Positions 42,187 through 53,693 of a DNA stretch of 64,000 nucleotides are shown here, piece after piece; the first letter of the stretch is position 1, and each line of letters opens with the position of its first letter. Where the stretch lies: positions 43,279,271 through 43,343,270 of the forward strand of contig NC_134705.1 of the NCBI RefSeq assembly GCF_043290135.1. Reading direction: 5' to 3'. Position numbers and translations under genes: made by a program. Under the pieces are notes generated by a model. The model was not told where the DNA came from and did no database searches. It saw only the letters and a list, made by a program, of their open reading frames with translations. Source of the DNA: Rhipicephalus microplus (taxonomy: Eukaryota > Arthropoda > Arachnida > Ixodida > Ixodidae).

Positions 42187-43223
42187 GTGTGCACTTTCTT
42201 TCGCATGTCATTCAAAAGGTCAGCATTCCTCAAAACATCTAGAGCAATTCCATTTGGCCGGCTGTGCCGATATTGTGAAACAAGGTGGGTGAAACACCAT
42301 GATTCAGTAGCGTTATTTGGAGAACCACTTTCCGAGATAGTTCATTCACTTGAAGAGTCCATGGACACCTTCCGTGGTATAGTGACAGCGTCCACCGCTC
42401 ATTGCCTTCATCAGCGAATCTGTCTGCCCAACTTTCTTGTATGCCTCGCTGTTAGTGAGACATTCCGAGGCCTCACACGCCGTTTGTCTTTGTATTTGCA
42501 GAGCCCGTATATGAAAACTAGCGTTGCCTTGAAGCAGGTTGACTTGGTGCTGACTAAGCTAGAAGAAAGGAAAACTAACGCGGAGGCTGGACTCCACATA
42601 ATAATTTTACTGTACAGACAGAGCGGTGGAGTTTGCAGTGAAGTGCGAAATTGCCCGAGTGATAGGAAGAGAGAGATATCGGGCAAACTATGACTGTAGT
42701 TCGGCAGAAGACTACTACAGCCTAGCCTTGCTTATTCCGTACATAGTTGACGTGAAAGCTTTCCTCAAACGACACTTCGCAAACCATCTAAAGTGAAAGA
42801 ATGGCAATTTGTGTTTCGAAAGCACACGTCCAAAGGAAAATATGATCCGTGCAGCCAGCCTTCAATTTTCGCTTGAAAGATATGACAGCAACTTATATCC
42901 TTACACTAGCATGTGAATGAGAAATATGAAAAGCTAAATGGCGAGCCATTGAAGAGGACGAGTTTTCTGCTTCGTGACGGACGATTTAGCTGAATGTGAC
43001 AAAACCCTGTTCCCGAACATTGACACGCTTCTCAATATATATTGGCGATGCTCCCAGTGAGCACTGCTGCTGCAAAGCGCCGCTTCTCGACACTGGAAAA
43101 AGTAAAACGTACTTGAGGAACCGGACGGCCGAGGAGCGGCTTGATGGTCTTATCCTGATGGTCATTCACTGCATGCAAGTCGGTTTCGATGAAGTTATCA
43201 CTGTGTTTATGGCGAAACTGTGA
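42187..43223 (+). pseudogene. hAT-superfamily transposase, C-terminal half
   Basis: Hallmarks occur in order: CETRWVKHHDSVALF near 42277 (the TRW motif of hAT/P52rIPK-type proteins), then a helical middle. A frame-shifted SAEDYYSLALLIPYIVDVKA near 42700 follows. The dimerisation region is split between STAAAKRRFSTLEK near 43063 and KTYLRNRTAEERLDGL to the TGA at 43223. The N-terminal BED finger and first catalytic Asp are not found. There are at least two frameshifts and a stop, so it is inactive. Confidence 0.7.
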
Positions 43224-44639
43224 CGCATAAAAATTGTAGCATGAACCACTCTCTTAGGACAGGCTACATGTTCGCTTTTTTTCTTCCTAATTGACGTTAA
43301 CTTTATAGTGAAACCACTGGCAGTGCCACTCTTCAGAATTACTTGATAAAATAAATGCTAACGTTCTGCCTTTGTAGTGTCAGGGAAGCATCCGTATTTT
43401 AGGTATTTGTTGTGCGATAAATTGTTCGACAGAGGGAACTTCGACAGAGAGAACACCCTATGCTTTTCTTTAATTTTGCCGCACATGCGTAACTGGATGA
43501 GCGGTTCGCTTGCATCTGCCCCCAGTCTCTTTTTTATTCTTTTTGCCACTTGTTTACCTGTTTCTAACTCTAATGGGCCGTCTTGGTCCATATTTTGTAT
43601 GAATGCATCCTTTCTGGTGCGCACGCCCTAACTTTACTGTAGTGTGCAATTTGCTTTACCGTCACTGGCCTCATAAGCTGCATTCTACTTTGTTCTGATT
43701 TTTTTATAATAAATAGGCACGTTCTATATGCCCGGGCAACCTTCTTTCTATTAGCCACAAAAATACATTCTTGCGAACAATTGGGCCTTCGGACATCGCT
43801 TTCTCCCCCCTGAAAAATTATCCTGAATACGTGCTTCGCTAGCTCTGTTTTCGCTGTCTCTGCTTCTGTATCTCTGTTCTCTTCCTTTTTCGACACTTTA
43901 GTGGCTTTCATCGAGCCGAATTATGTACCAACTTGACCAATAGCAACACCCATGGGCACACGAACAAAATACCTTGTTATTTTTCTGCTGGCGAAAGGTT
44001 TGTACTTTATCATCAATTTTGAATAATTGCAGCGTGACTAATTCATTCACCCCACTAAGTTTTGAAAATCGCGTAAAAGAAGATACATAAATTACAAGTG
44101 GCGACACTATAAAGTGCTGCGAGCACACGACAATTGACAAAATGAAGCTAAAGATGTGATAGAAGTACCACTTCCTTGGGCAAGGAAAATATCTTGCAAA
44201 ACTCGCAATACAGTCTCTTCAAATTTCCATTTATTCTTTTCAAGTTAATTTTAGCATATAAATGAAGTAACCGTACCATGCAGCAAACGTCAAGGCACAA
44301 CACAGCCGCAAACTTGTCTGAATTTCTCACTTTGCATGAAAAGGAGAAAAAGAATTATCAGAACAAAATAAAGAAAGAGCAATCAGGCTTCAGCGAAAGA
44401 GTAAGCGTATGAAGCTGTACGTGTAATATTATATATATTGCAAGAGCGTGTTCGTGTTTTGAGTCAGTTGGAGGGATTACAGAATTGTTGACAGTCTACG
44501 CACAACCCGAACGACTGGAGTAAATCACATAATACAGTTCTGTGTAGAGCCGGTTCTCTCCCGAGCAGAGAAGGTGGAAGTGGCAAGGTCTGTGGCAAGC
44601 CATGTGAAGGACGAGAAAAAAACTGAGGTGCAGTACTGA
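43224..44639. other. unassigned DNA between hAT and Penelope remnants
   Basis: Two minus-strand ORFs of about 90-110 codons (43358-43624, 43570-43911) overlap and have no features that I recognise. Treated as non-genic. Confidence 0.3.
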
Positions 44640-44769
44640 TTACGTGAATGTGTTTTCGTCTAGCAATGTAATGCCTCATATAGCGAACCAACTTGGACCA
44701 ATAAATAAGTTCCTTTCTGATAGCGATACTTGTGTCGAAGTTTCAGATAAGGAGGTTTATTTGCGATTT

Positions 44770-45595
44770 TGCCGGAGAAGCTATATTTCGAGAAGGCTCA
44801 GGTTGCTGTGGATAAGAATTTACGGAAATATGTTGAGAAGGTCAGCCTTGTAAAACGTCAGGCTGTTAGGAAACTAGCCGACTTTATACTGAGCAGGTTG
44901 TCTTCAGCGGTAAAGGGTGAAAAGGGCTTGTTGCTTGAAGCGTTCTTTAAGGTAAAAACACACAAAGAAAATCTTTCGTTCCGAACCATTGTCTCAGAAA
45001 GGGGTGCTGACTACGCCTTGTGTCTGATTTTTCACAAAAAAATTTGATAGCTCTCTGGTTGTTTGACCCGTTTTTGATTTCCAATTCCATGGAAGTCGTA
45101 GATTATACCTAAAGAAAGGTGGTGTAAGTGTCTGTGATGCCTTCAGTATTCATGTCGTCGATCTGTACTATTACGTTTACCATGGTTCGTTACTACAATG
45201 TGTAAAAGAGTGCATCACAGACAAAAATGTTGAAGTGGCTTTTTGTAACGCCAGTGGCGTGTCCGTAAAAGGTTTGTGGAGATTTCGACAATGTATCTGA
45301 GTTCGACACTAGTAGGGTGGAATTAAGAAATGTACGTTCAGAAGTATGGGGTTAACATCGACCCGATCTTGTGCAATGTTTTTTGAGCAAAATCGACACA
45401 GCAGTAGATAAGGAGCTAGATGGCATGGACCTGAAGCTGTTCAGATGCGTAGATGACCACCTTGGTTTGGTAAAAAACAATCCGGGTATGAGCACGTTGG
45501 TGAATCTTTTGAAAACTTTTAAGAAAAGCGGAAGTGGCCTACAGTTTATGTTTGAGGTACTAAAAAACGATGCATTCAGTTTTTGGACCTAAAAC
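44770..45595 (+). pseudogene. Penelope-like reverse transcriptase remnants
   Basis: LPEKLYFEKAQVAVDKNLRK leads to AFFKVKTHKENLSFRTIVSE, the RT1-RT2 block of Penelope elements. Frame-shifted HGSLLQCVKECITDKNVEVA and CNASGVSVKG follow. The palm reads DLKLFRCVDDHLGLVK near 45430, where the usual motif is R-Y-V-D-D; the tyrosine is replaced by cysteine. Confidence 0.7.
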
Positions 45596-45777
45596 TTAAG
45601 TTGTCTCCTTTTCACACGTGTTTGATGTACCACCCTGAATTGGAAAAAAACATTGCTGAGCTATCATTCGGCACATTGGCAAATAGTAAAGAATAGAATC
45701 GCAACTTGCATTAAAGCCACCCTCTTAACTCGTACGTGCACTCAATGAATTAGAGAGTTTCCGCGCAAATTAAGCGC

Positions 45778-46224
45778 TTGAGGGGCGCTGGTTACCGAAA
45801 TGATTGTATTTTATTGGCCTGTGAGAAGAATCGGCGGGAAGTGAAAAAGACAATGATAGGCACACGCGAAGAGGTGAGGCAAGTTGAGAGTGAAAAAGAG
45901 CGGAGAGTGTTCATCCCGAATCTGGACAACCTTTCACATTGGTTGAAAAAAGTTGCATTAAGGTATGGCGTGCGGGTTGTTTTTTGTGCTGAAAACAAAT
46001 TATCGAAAATTTTCCCAGCAGTAGAAAGGCTGGCCAGAAAGAAAGGAACGGGAGAATGTAGCATAAAATATGACAGGAGGTACGTTGTGTGCAAAAAAGA
46101 TGTTGTTTACGAAAGGGCTTTCACATGTAGAAAGAAATACGTCGGTCAGACGGGTCGGTGCCTGAATGTGCGCCTTCGTGAATATGATAGTTCACTAAAG
46201 GGGGTCTGTTATGGCACGACATAG
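45778..46224 (+). pseudogene. Penelope-like C-terminal region with GIY-YIG endonuclease remnant
   Basis: A 148-codon open segment. The linker (VFIPNLDNLSHWLKKVALRY) precedes KKDVVYERAFTC and KKYVGQTGRCLNVRLREYDS, the second half of a GIY-YIG fold (Y-(V/I)-G-Q-T-G-R). The first GIY is not preserved. It ends shortly after, with the catalytic Glu region disturbed. Confidence 0.75.
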
Positions 46225-46434
46225 CCAATCCTGTAGCACACGGCAATAAAAAACTCAGAGTGTACTAGACACAACTACGCTTTGTGGTGACAGAGAATAT
46301 GATGAAGAAGAACTTGTCGTAGTGGGTCAGCCTTGCTTCGTCTGCTTTTCTACGTCCAATGACCTTCCGAAGTTTCAGTTATGGTAGCACTGATCTCTAA
46401 GTGGTGTATTTTCTGCGCGGCTTTTTTCAAACCT

Positions 46435-47407
46435 TTTCCTCTACCCAGGCGTTACAGGCAAGCATGAACAATTCAGTCATTGCCGGGTAAATTTCTACAA
46501 TTATTGCTAGAGACCACTTAATCTTCGCTTTGTTGGGTGTGTCTACAATGACGATGTCTCCAACTGCCAGATTGCGGGAGGAAGATCCAGAAGAACAATG
46601 CACCGATGGTAGAATGAGGATGTACTCGTGTTTCCACCGTATCCAGAAATTATCCAATAAATTTTAGCGGTGTTGAAAACGGCATGAATATTCCTTAGCC
46701 CTGATATGTTTCTCTGAATCTTCTGTTGAGTCAGCATCCGGCAAGATGGTAAGTTGCTGGCCTATAAGAAAATGTGCTGGCGTAATCGCCGATGACTCGC
46801 TGATTTCGCTGCCGGCGTAAGTAAGTGGTTGGCAATTAACCACAGCCTTGACCTCATTAAGTAGCTTACCTAGTTTTTCAGCAAAAAGGCTGTTTCGTCC
46901 GAGGACTTTTTGCAGGAATGTATTCACCGATCTAATCAGTCTTTTCCATCAACCACCCCACCATGGAGTAGCGTCCATGATGAATTTACGTTTTATTCGC
47001 TGCGTTGTCAGAAACGACTAAAATACGGTGCTTTCGATCCGGTCGACTATTTCTTTTAACTCATTTGATGCTTTTTTGAATGAACGAGCGTTGTCTGAGT
47101 ACCTGAAGCTGGGCAATCCTCTCCTAGCAGCAAATCTTCGGAATGCCAGCAGGTAGCCTTTCGCTCCAAATGTATCGCCCACGTTGATGCATAAGTAAAA
47201 ATCACAATGTACGCTTTTTGGTCCCATTGTCCGTCTGTTTAGGCAAACAGTGGTCCCGCGAAATCCACTCCAGTAGTGTCGAATGGCTTAGATCATTCAA
47301 TCCTACAGGTCGGAAGTGGAGCCTGTGGCGGCGAGCTTGCCTTCGCTTTTTAGCGGGCACATAACGCACAACGGCGCATCACTGTTTTTGCTGTCCGCCG
47401 AGCTCGT
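46435..47407 (-). pseudogene. BEL/Pao integrase, downstream part
   Basis: In order on the minus strand: zinc-finger half TAKTVMRRCALCAR, core start FDTTGVDFAGPLFA, YLLAFRRFAARRGLPSFRYS and DNARSFKKASNELKE (core Asp and surroundings). Then come LTYAGSEISESSAITPAHFL and WIRWKHEYILILPSVH, then SRNLAVGDIVIVDTPN (C-terminal domain). This matches BEL/Pao integrase. It begins exactly at the end of the CR1-like insertion, whose far side carries the upstream part of the same protein. Confidence 0.82.
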
Positions 47408-47471
47408 ATCAGAATCAGAATCAAATTTTATTGTTACTATGAAGTAAAGTCATTACACACAGTATACAGAA

Positions 47472-47507
47472 GGAGGTCCCGTAGTCGGAGACTGAATTGG
47501 GACCTCC
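47472..47507 (-). repeat. 3'-terminal hairpin of CR1-like copy 2
   Basis: GGAGGTCCC at 47472-47480 pairs with GGGACCTCC at 47499-47507; identical stem to copy 1 at 22812-22849 with a different loop. Confidence 0.75.
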
Positions 47508-47649
47508 TGTGCATGATGATTATAAAAACAAATAAAACATAGCTTCGACAGGAAGGGAAAAATTCCAATAATCATAATGATATGGGTGATCAAGCACATT
47601 TCATAATATAAAGAAACCATGTAAACACGAGATGAAAAAAGAAAAAAGA

Positions 47650-47757
47650 AAAGAATATGTAAATACATACACACATACATACACACATACATATATACAC
47701 ACATATATCTACACATATATATATATACACACATATATATACACACATACATACATG
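47650..47757. repeat. (CA/TA)-rich microsatellite in the LINE 3' UTR
   Basis: Alternating ACACATACATA-type repeat, about 105 bp, inside the 3' UTR of CR1-like copy 2. Confidence 0.9.
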
Positions 47758-47799
47758 TGTGAGAGCATGCTTTAGGGGCTATGAGAATGAAGTGCTACG

Positions 47800-50659
47800 T
47801 GTTGTATTGGTTGACAAAGACCTTTTTTAATTCTTTTACAAACGAGTGTGGATTCATTACTTTTAAGATGGATGGAAGTGAATTCCATATGAAAAGTGAG
47901 CTAAAATGAGCGGTTTGTTTGCCATAGTTAGTCCGGGCTTTCGGTAAGATGAAGTTTTTGTGGTAAGGAAATCTAGTGTTGTTGGTATTGAGAAGTGAGG
48001 AGGATGGGTGATGGAAATGGGAAATAGCTCATTGATATGTTTGGATAAACATATGACTAGATTATACTTAACCATATCGCGCACTGTAAGGATGTTGTAG
48101 CTGTAGAACAGTTGTTTTGAATTGGTGTAATGTGAACTAGAAGTGACTATTTTAATTGCTTTGTTTTGAACAGTCTGTAACGGTGCGAGGTGAGTGTTGT
48201 AGGTAGTGCCCCAGGTAGTTATACAGTAGTTGATGTTAGAATGAATAAATGCCTAGTATAGTGACAAGAGAATGAAACGTGAAAAAAAAGGGCGAGACCG
48301 AATGAGGATGCGTATACCATAAGACAGCTTTTTCTTGACATCTAAAATATGAGAGTGGAATTTTAAGTTTCTATCTAGTTTGACGCCCAAGTAAACACAA
48401 TCATTACTAGCGTGGATCGAATGATTTGGGATACTAATTGTGGGATCCGTTATTAGCGATCGCTGATGTGATGAAAAGAGAATGAATTGGGTTTTTTGAG
48501 GATTGAACTGTAATTTTTTTAGCTTACACCAGTGTAGTATATTGCGAAGATCTGTGCTCAGCTTATTTATTGAACAGTCTATGCTATTATCGGAACTAAA
48601 AATCGTCGTATCATCAGCGTAGAGCAAATATTTACAGTGTATGATAAAATTAGGTAGATCGTTGATATAGATTAAAAACAAAAGTGGGCCCAGAATGGAC
48701 CCTTGTGGTACTCCTATGTTCGTTGTTGTTTGTTTGGAGTAGGTACCGGAAATACTGACCATTTGGTTTCGATTAAGGATATAACTGCGAATAAATAACA
48801 GAGCAGGACCACATATTCCCATTGCTTCCAGTTTTATGAAGAGTATCTGATGGTTAATAGTATCGAAGGCTTTTGTTAGGTCAATAAAAACAGATCCAGC
48901 TAAACTTCCATCGTCAATCGCCTGCTTTAGAAATTCAGTAAGATATAATAACGCGAGATCAGTAGAATATCCTGTTCGAAAACCAAACTGAAAATCAGTA
49001 AGAATGCTAAACTTTCGAAGGTAATTAGTTAGGCGCTTTTCCAATAATTTCTCAATTACTTTGCTGAGGAACGGGAGCACACATATAGGCCGGTAGTTCG
49101 TTACCAATGATCGGTCTCCTTTTTTAAATACTGGGGTAACTATAGCACGCTTATGTTCGCGAGGAAAAGTCCCCTTTTTAAATATTAGATTAATGACATG
49201 TGCAAGAATGTCAGATATAGATAGAGCAATCAGCTTTATGTGTGATGGACTGATGTCGTCTAGACCAGCGCTAGTGGTTTTTAGATTCCGAATTACCGCG
49301 GTTACTTCATCGGCAGAAGTGGGGAACAAATAGAAGGACTGGGGTAAGCGAGTGATTTCGTAATCTAAAACTTGGTCCGATGGCAGATTGTTCGAAAAAA
49401 AGAAGTCACTAAATGTATCAGCGATTTCACGTGGATTTGAGTGTACAATGCCGTTATGAATTATTGAAGTAATGCTTCCTCGGTCGCCGTTTCTATTTAG
49501 AAAGGAATTTACTAATTTCCATTTTTTATCGGAGTTACTTCCACATTCCAATATTTTCTGTTCGAGGTATTTTCTTTTTGCTCTTTTTAAGTACGCACAG
49601 AGATTGTTACAGTATTTCTTGTACCTTGCTCTTAGCTTAACATTGAAAGGCTGTTTCTTGGTTTTTTTGTAAAGATTCGCGCGTCAGCGCACTGCTTTAA
49701 GTAATTTATCAGTTAGCCATGGGTTTTGAGGTGACGCAATGATCTTCTTGCATTTTTTCCTATGCGAATGGAAACGGAAGTAATGTAAAAGTAAAGAAAA
49801 AAAGCGCGAGAATGCTTCTTGAGGGTCGTTGGTTTCCCTTACAGCAAGCCAGTCTGATTTCGTAATGTTCTCGATAAGTGATTCCTTATCCAAAACAAGT
49901 TTATGAAAGCATGCGGAACGACAAATAGGAGTTGAAATAGTTTTAAGAATAATGGGATAATGGTCGGTGATATCACTGGTAAGAATGCCTGCTTCAGGAG
50001 CGACCAGAAGGTTTGATAGCGCATGATCAATCAGTGAGCATCCGCCGTCACGAGAAAGACGCGTAGCTTGAGTAATTAGGCATTCAAAACCATAACTGTG
50101 ATAGCAGCTAGAATATGTCGTGAAGTTAGCGGACGCGGTATCAAGCAGGTTGATATTCATGTCACCAACGATAACTACATTTTATATTTTCTGATGATAT
50201 TGATTCAAGCACATTGTCTAAAGCGTTGCAAAAATCGGTAATGGAGTTAGAGGGCGAACGATAAATACAACCCAAAATAAAATTTTTGTTCTCGATGTTA
50301 AGCAACAAATGATCAAATTCTACCCATACAGCTTCACAGTTAGGTAAATTTAGTGCAAGGTCATGCCGTCGTTTGAACGCCAGGTTTGATAATACATAGA
50401 TGGCTGCTCCACCATGACTGCTTGATGGTCTGTGTGCGTATTCAGATGAGTAGTTGGCGAAGCCGAAAAGATTTTTATCAGCGTCTGAAATCCAAGTTTC
50501 GGTGATACAAATGATAGGAAAGGGCTTTGTGATTGTAGAGAGAAGATTTTGAATGTCGTCGTAATGTTTCCGCATACTACGAGCATTGAAATGAATAAGC
50601 GAACATGAGCTGTTAAAAAGAAAATGATCCAACTCCGAAGTGTTTAGGTAAACTGACAT
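47800..50659 (-). pseudogene. CR1-like ORF2: endonuclease and reverse transcriptase
   Basis: ATG is at 50659. The endonuclease has LIHFNARSMRKHYDDIQNL, ITETWIS, FILGCIYRSPSN, then a one-base frameshift at about 50165 just before GDMNINLLDTASA, and ITDHYPII. A single in-frame TGA at 49684-49686 separates it from the RT; that codon was probably CGA. The RT (432 codons open, 49551-48253) has TPVFKKGDRSLVTNYRPI, FIDLTKAFDTINH, GVPQGSILGPLLFLIYINDL and YADD. A TAG at 48253 precedes the C-terminal part. There are few lesions, so this is a fairly young copy. Confidence 0.92.
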
Positions 50660-50756
50660 GGTGAATCAGATACAGTGATGGTGAAGAAAACAACAGCGTA
50701 TGCGTAAAAAAAAACAGGGATATCTAGATTATAAAAGAGAGATCAGGGCCCGAATT

Positions 50757-53662
50757 CACAAAGCTTTCTCTTTGGCTACGCATTTTCTTAGCCAAAAATT
50801 CTCTTATCTGGAGGGATTACTATAGCGCGGGTATGAATTTAACTTATTCGGCACTTAAGAGGGCAAGGAGGGCCGACGATAGCCGATGAAACGACAAGGA
50901 AAGAAAGAAGTGTGTGCCGATAATATCAAGGTAGCACGCAAAGCGTCTAGCATCGAGAGTATACGATGATAGCCAATGATTTGCTGCATCTAAGTTTCAG
51001 TTCCGCGAGCGTCTGCTACAGCGCTTACGGGATGCCGCGTACGTTGTAATAGACGTTTAGGTGGGCGGTGCAAAGCCAAGCACTCGCCTTTAATCAACGA
51101 CTGTAGCTAAAAAAATAATTGCTTGATGGCCTTAAGCCACCGAGCAATCCATGCACTATCTCGCCAAGTACAAGTAAACAACACTCCAGGTGCACCACAT
51201 AAATGAAACCACACATAAATCGATGCATGCAATGTTTGAAAATGTGCCTTGAATGCCTTCCCTTATTTAAAGCGACCACTTACCTTACATTTCATTGAAG
51301 CTGCGCTGCTACTTAACTAATTCCGTGCAATCTAGCACGGTATAGTGGTGAACGTAAGGGTGTTTTGTACCTATAGTCAAAGGTAGCCTTTGTTACAATA
51401 TTCTTATTACAAGACACATGAGCGACTTTGGTGCCTGCAGACGAATTGTGCTAAAATAGATAACAGCAGTAATCAAATGAAATTGTCAGCGCAATTTCGC
51501 TGGTTCCATGCACCGCGGCATTTTTATAAAGCCGGAATGCGAGAACATGCATACGCTTACGCTTAGGTATATGTCTACGTAAAATGAGGGAGACTCGTCG
51601 GGAGGTGTCTCAGTGCTAAGGCTTTTCACAAAACACGGTGCAAATATTTCGTCCAGCGTTGTTTGAGTGCGCAAACAAAGCAAGGGACGTGTATACGAGT
51701 CTTGAGTTCGAGAGACGTTATCACAAGTGCGAAAAGGATGAAGAGAGAGAGAGAGAGAGACTCTCGATTCGGCTTCGCGAAAGCTTGAAATTGATAGATA
51801 ATAAAGACAATTTTCTGGCCCAGCAGACGTCAGGGAAAGTCTCCGCAAAGCAGCGTCAGATGCTCGGAGAGCATAAAAAAGAGGAGTACGCGTTATATGG
51901 GAGTGACAGCCACTCAGAAAGCGAGATGAAGTGTGACTGTCCTTAGATGTGAGAATCATTGCTAATTAGAAGAGTTGAGTTAATGAGCCAAAACTTTCCT
52001 AAATAACGATAATGGAAGCAAACTGAGCATTCATCTAGTGAAAGTGACACTAGTGACAGTGAACTCATAATAGTTGATTAGCGTTGTCACAGGCTGTTAT
52101 ATATTTTTATTTTCTTATTTATATTTGGCAAACTATGAGAAGGTAGCCTACGTTAGAGCCAGCTATCCCAACATCATGACAGTAATGTACAAGAATAAAT
52201 AGCGCACGGTTATACAGTCACACGTTGCGGTTTCTATCTTCTAGTAACCTTGGGCAAACGCATTCTAACTATTTTTTCTATTTTTGACAAAGTTTCACTG
52301 GACGTTTTTGCCTTTGGCTTCATTCGAAGCAATGACGATATATCAGCAATAGGGCGAATGCAAGCACTGCTGCAGTGGACGAGCGGTTACAGCGCTCAAC
52401 TACAATCTACGAGGTACTTGGTTCGATTCGCAGAATTACTGAGAACTTTTTTTTTTTTCAAGAGGTTGCCCGGCCTGACATTATGCGTGGTGGCGGGTAC
52501 TAATTTTTTGAAAAGTAGGCTTTCGCACTTGCTTCTTTCACTCCCCTTTTGACCCAAAAGCGCTGTATTGTGCTCCTTCAAAAATTAAACAATTCAGGGT
52601 TCATAATTTTTTCCTCCATTCTCTCTTATCGCAAAAGTGTCCAGTGCTGAAATACCAAATTATACCTGGTATATTACTTTTCACGTGTTTGGATATTCGA
52701 CCAGCAATCAGTCTTCACGGTGTTTTGAAGAAAATTTACACATGCAGTGAGCTAACTGCTTGCAGCCAAGTTGACTGCCTTTGTAGGGACACGCTTTCGT
52801 GCTAATTTGGTGGGCATCATCACATGCAGCAAGACCAAAGAGCACGGACAGTTAGCGCTGACGCGAACAGAGTGATTAGTTTGTGTCTTCTCTCCCGCTA
52901 TTTGTCATGCTGCACGCTTCAGTGTAATGTCGCTGTCAATGGTTAAAATGAACTATAGCAGTTAATCGAGTTCTGCTGAGAGGGTCCCCTATTGTCCAGA
53001 ATGGAACAGAACAATGGCAATTTGATTTGTGTGATAAAGAGATACCCTGCTTTTGGTTACTAGAATAAATTTCTAAACTGAAGTTTATTTTTATTAACAA
53101 CAGTTCCAGTGCAGATGAAAGGTGCATGGACAAAATTCGTGTATTCAGCTTGACTAGGTTTGTGACCTTAATTGTAATTGCGAACTGGTATCACAGTATG
53201 CATAAATATCACACACATATACAACCACGGGTGATAGCTTGCTTATTCTGATTAAAATTGAAAGGTTGAAATTGACATATTCAACCAACGCAATGTGTAC
53301 GAGATATGCCATGTAGAGTAGCTATGCTCTAAACTAATCTTCGCAGGTCCGTTCCATTTTACCCAATTTCTTGCCCATGACTGTAGGTTGGTAAATAAAA
53401 CAACTTCTTCGAACACACATATTCTGTGTAAGGTTACATTTATTTTTATGCAGTACAAAACAAATTGAAATGTATAATGGCTCAAAAGAGAAATAACTAG
53501 AAACAAATTCAGCAATATCATTACCAAACTTACTCACCAATGATAAACGGATTCTCATTTAAAAGATACACACATACATACATACATACATACATACATA
53601 CATACATACATACATACATACATACATACATACATACATACATACATACATACATACATACA

Positions 53663-53693
<31 letters not shown>

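Larger units (their letters stand above)
44640..46330 (+). mobile_element. Penelope-like element, degenerate
   Basis: RT and GIY-YIG endonuclease remnants occur in the order expected for Penelope elements, on the plus strand. Frames are broken at least five times. A TTTLCGD segment near 46272 suggests that the reading continues just past the GIY-YIG ORF. No terminal repeats were identified. Confidence 0.75.

Noticed and set aside
43358..43911. Two basic minus-strand ORFs (88 and 113 codons)
   Set aside because: Overlapping, no recognisable motif, no splice or promoter context.
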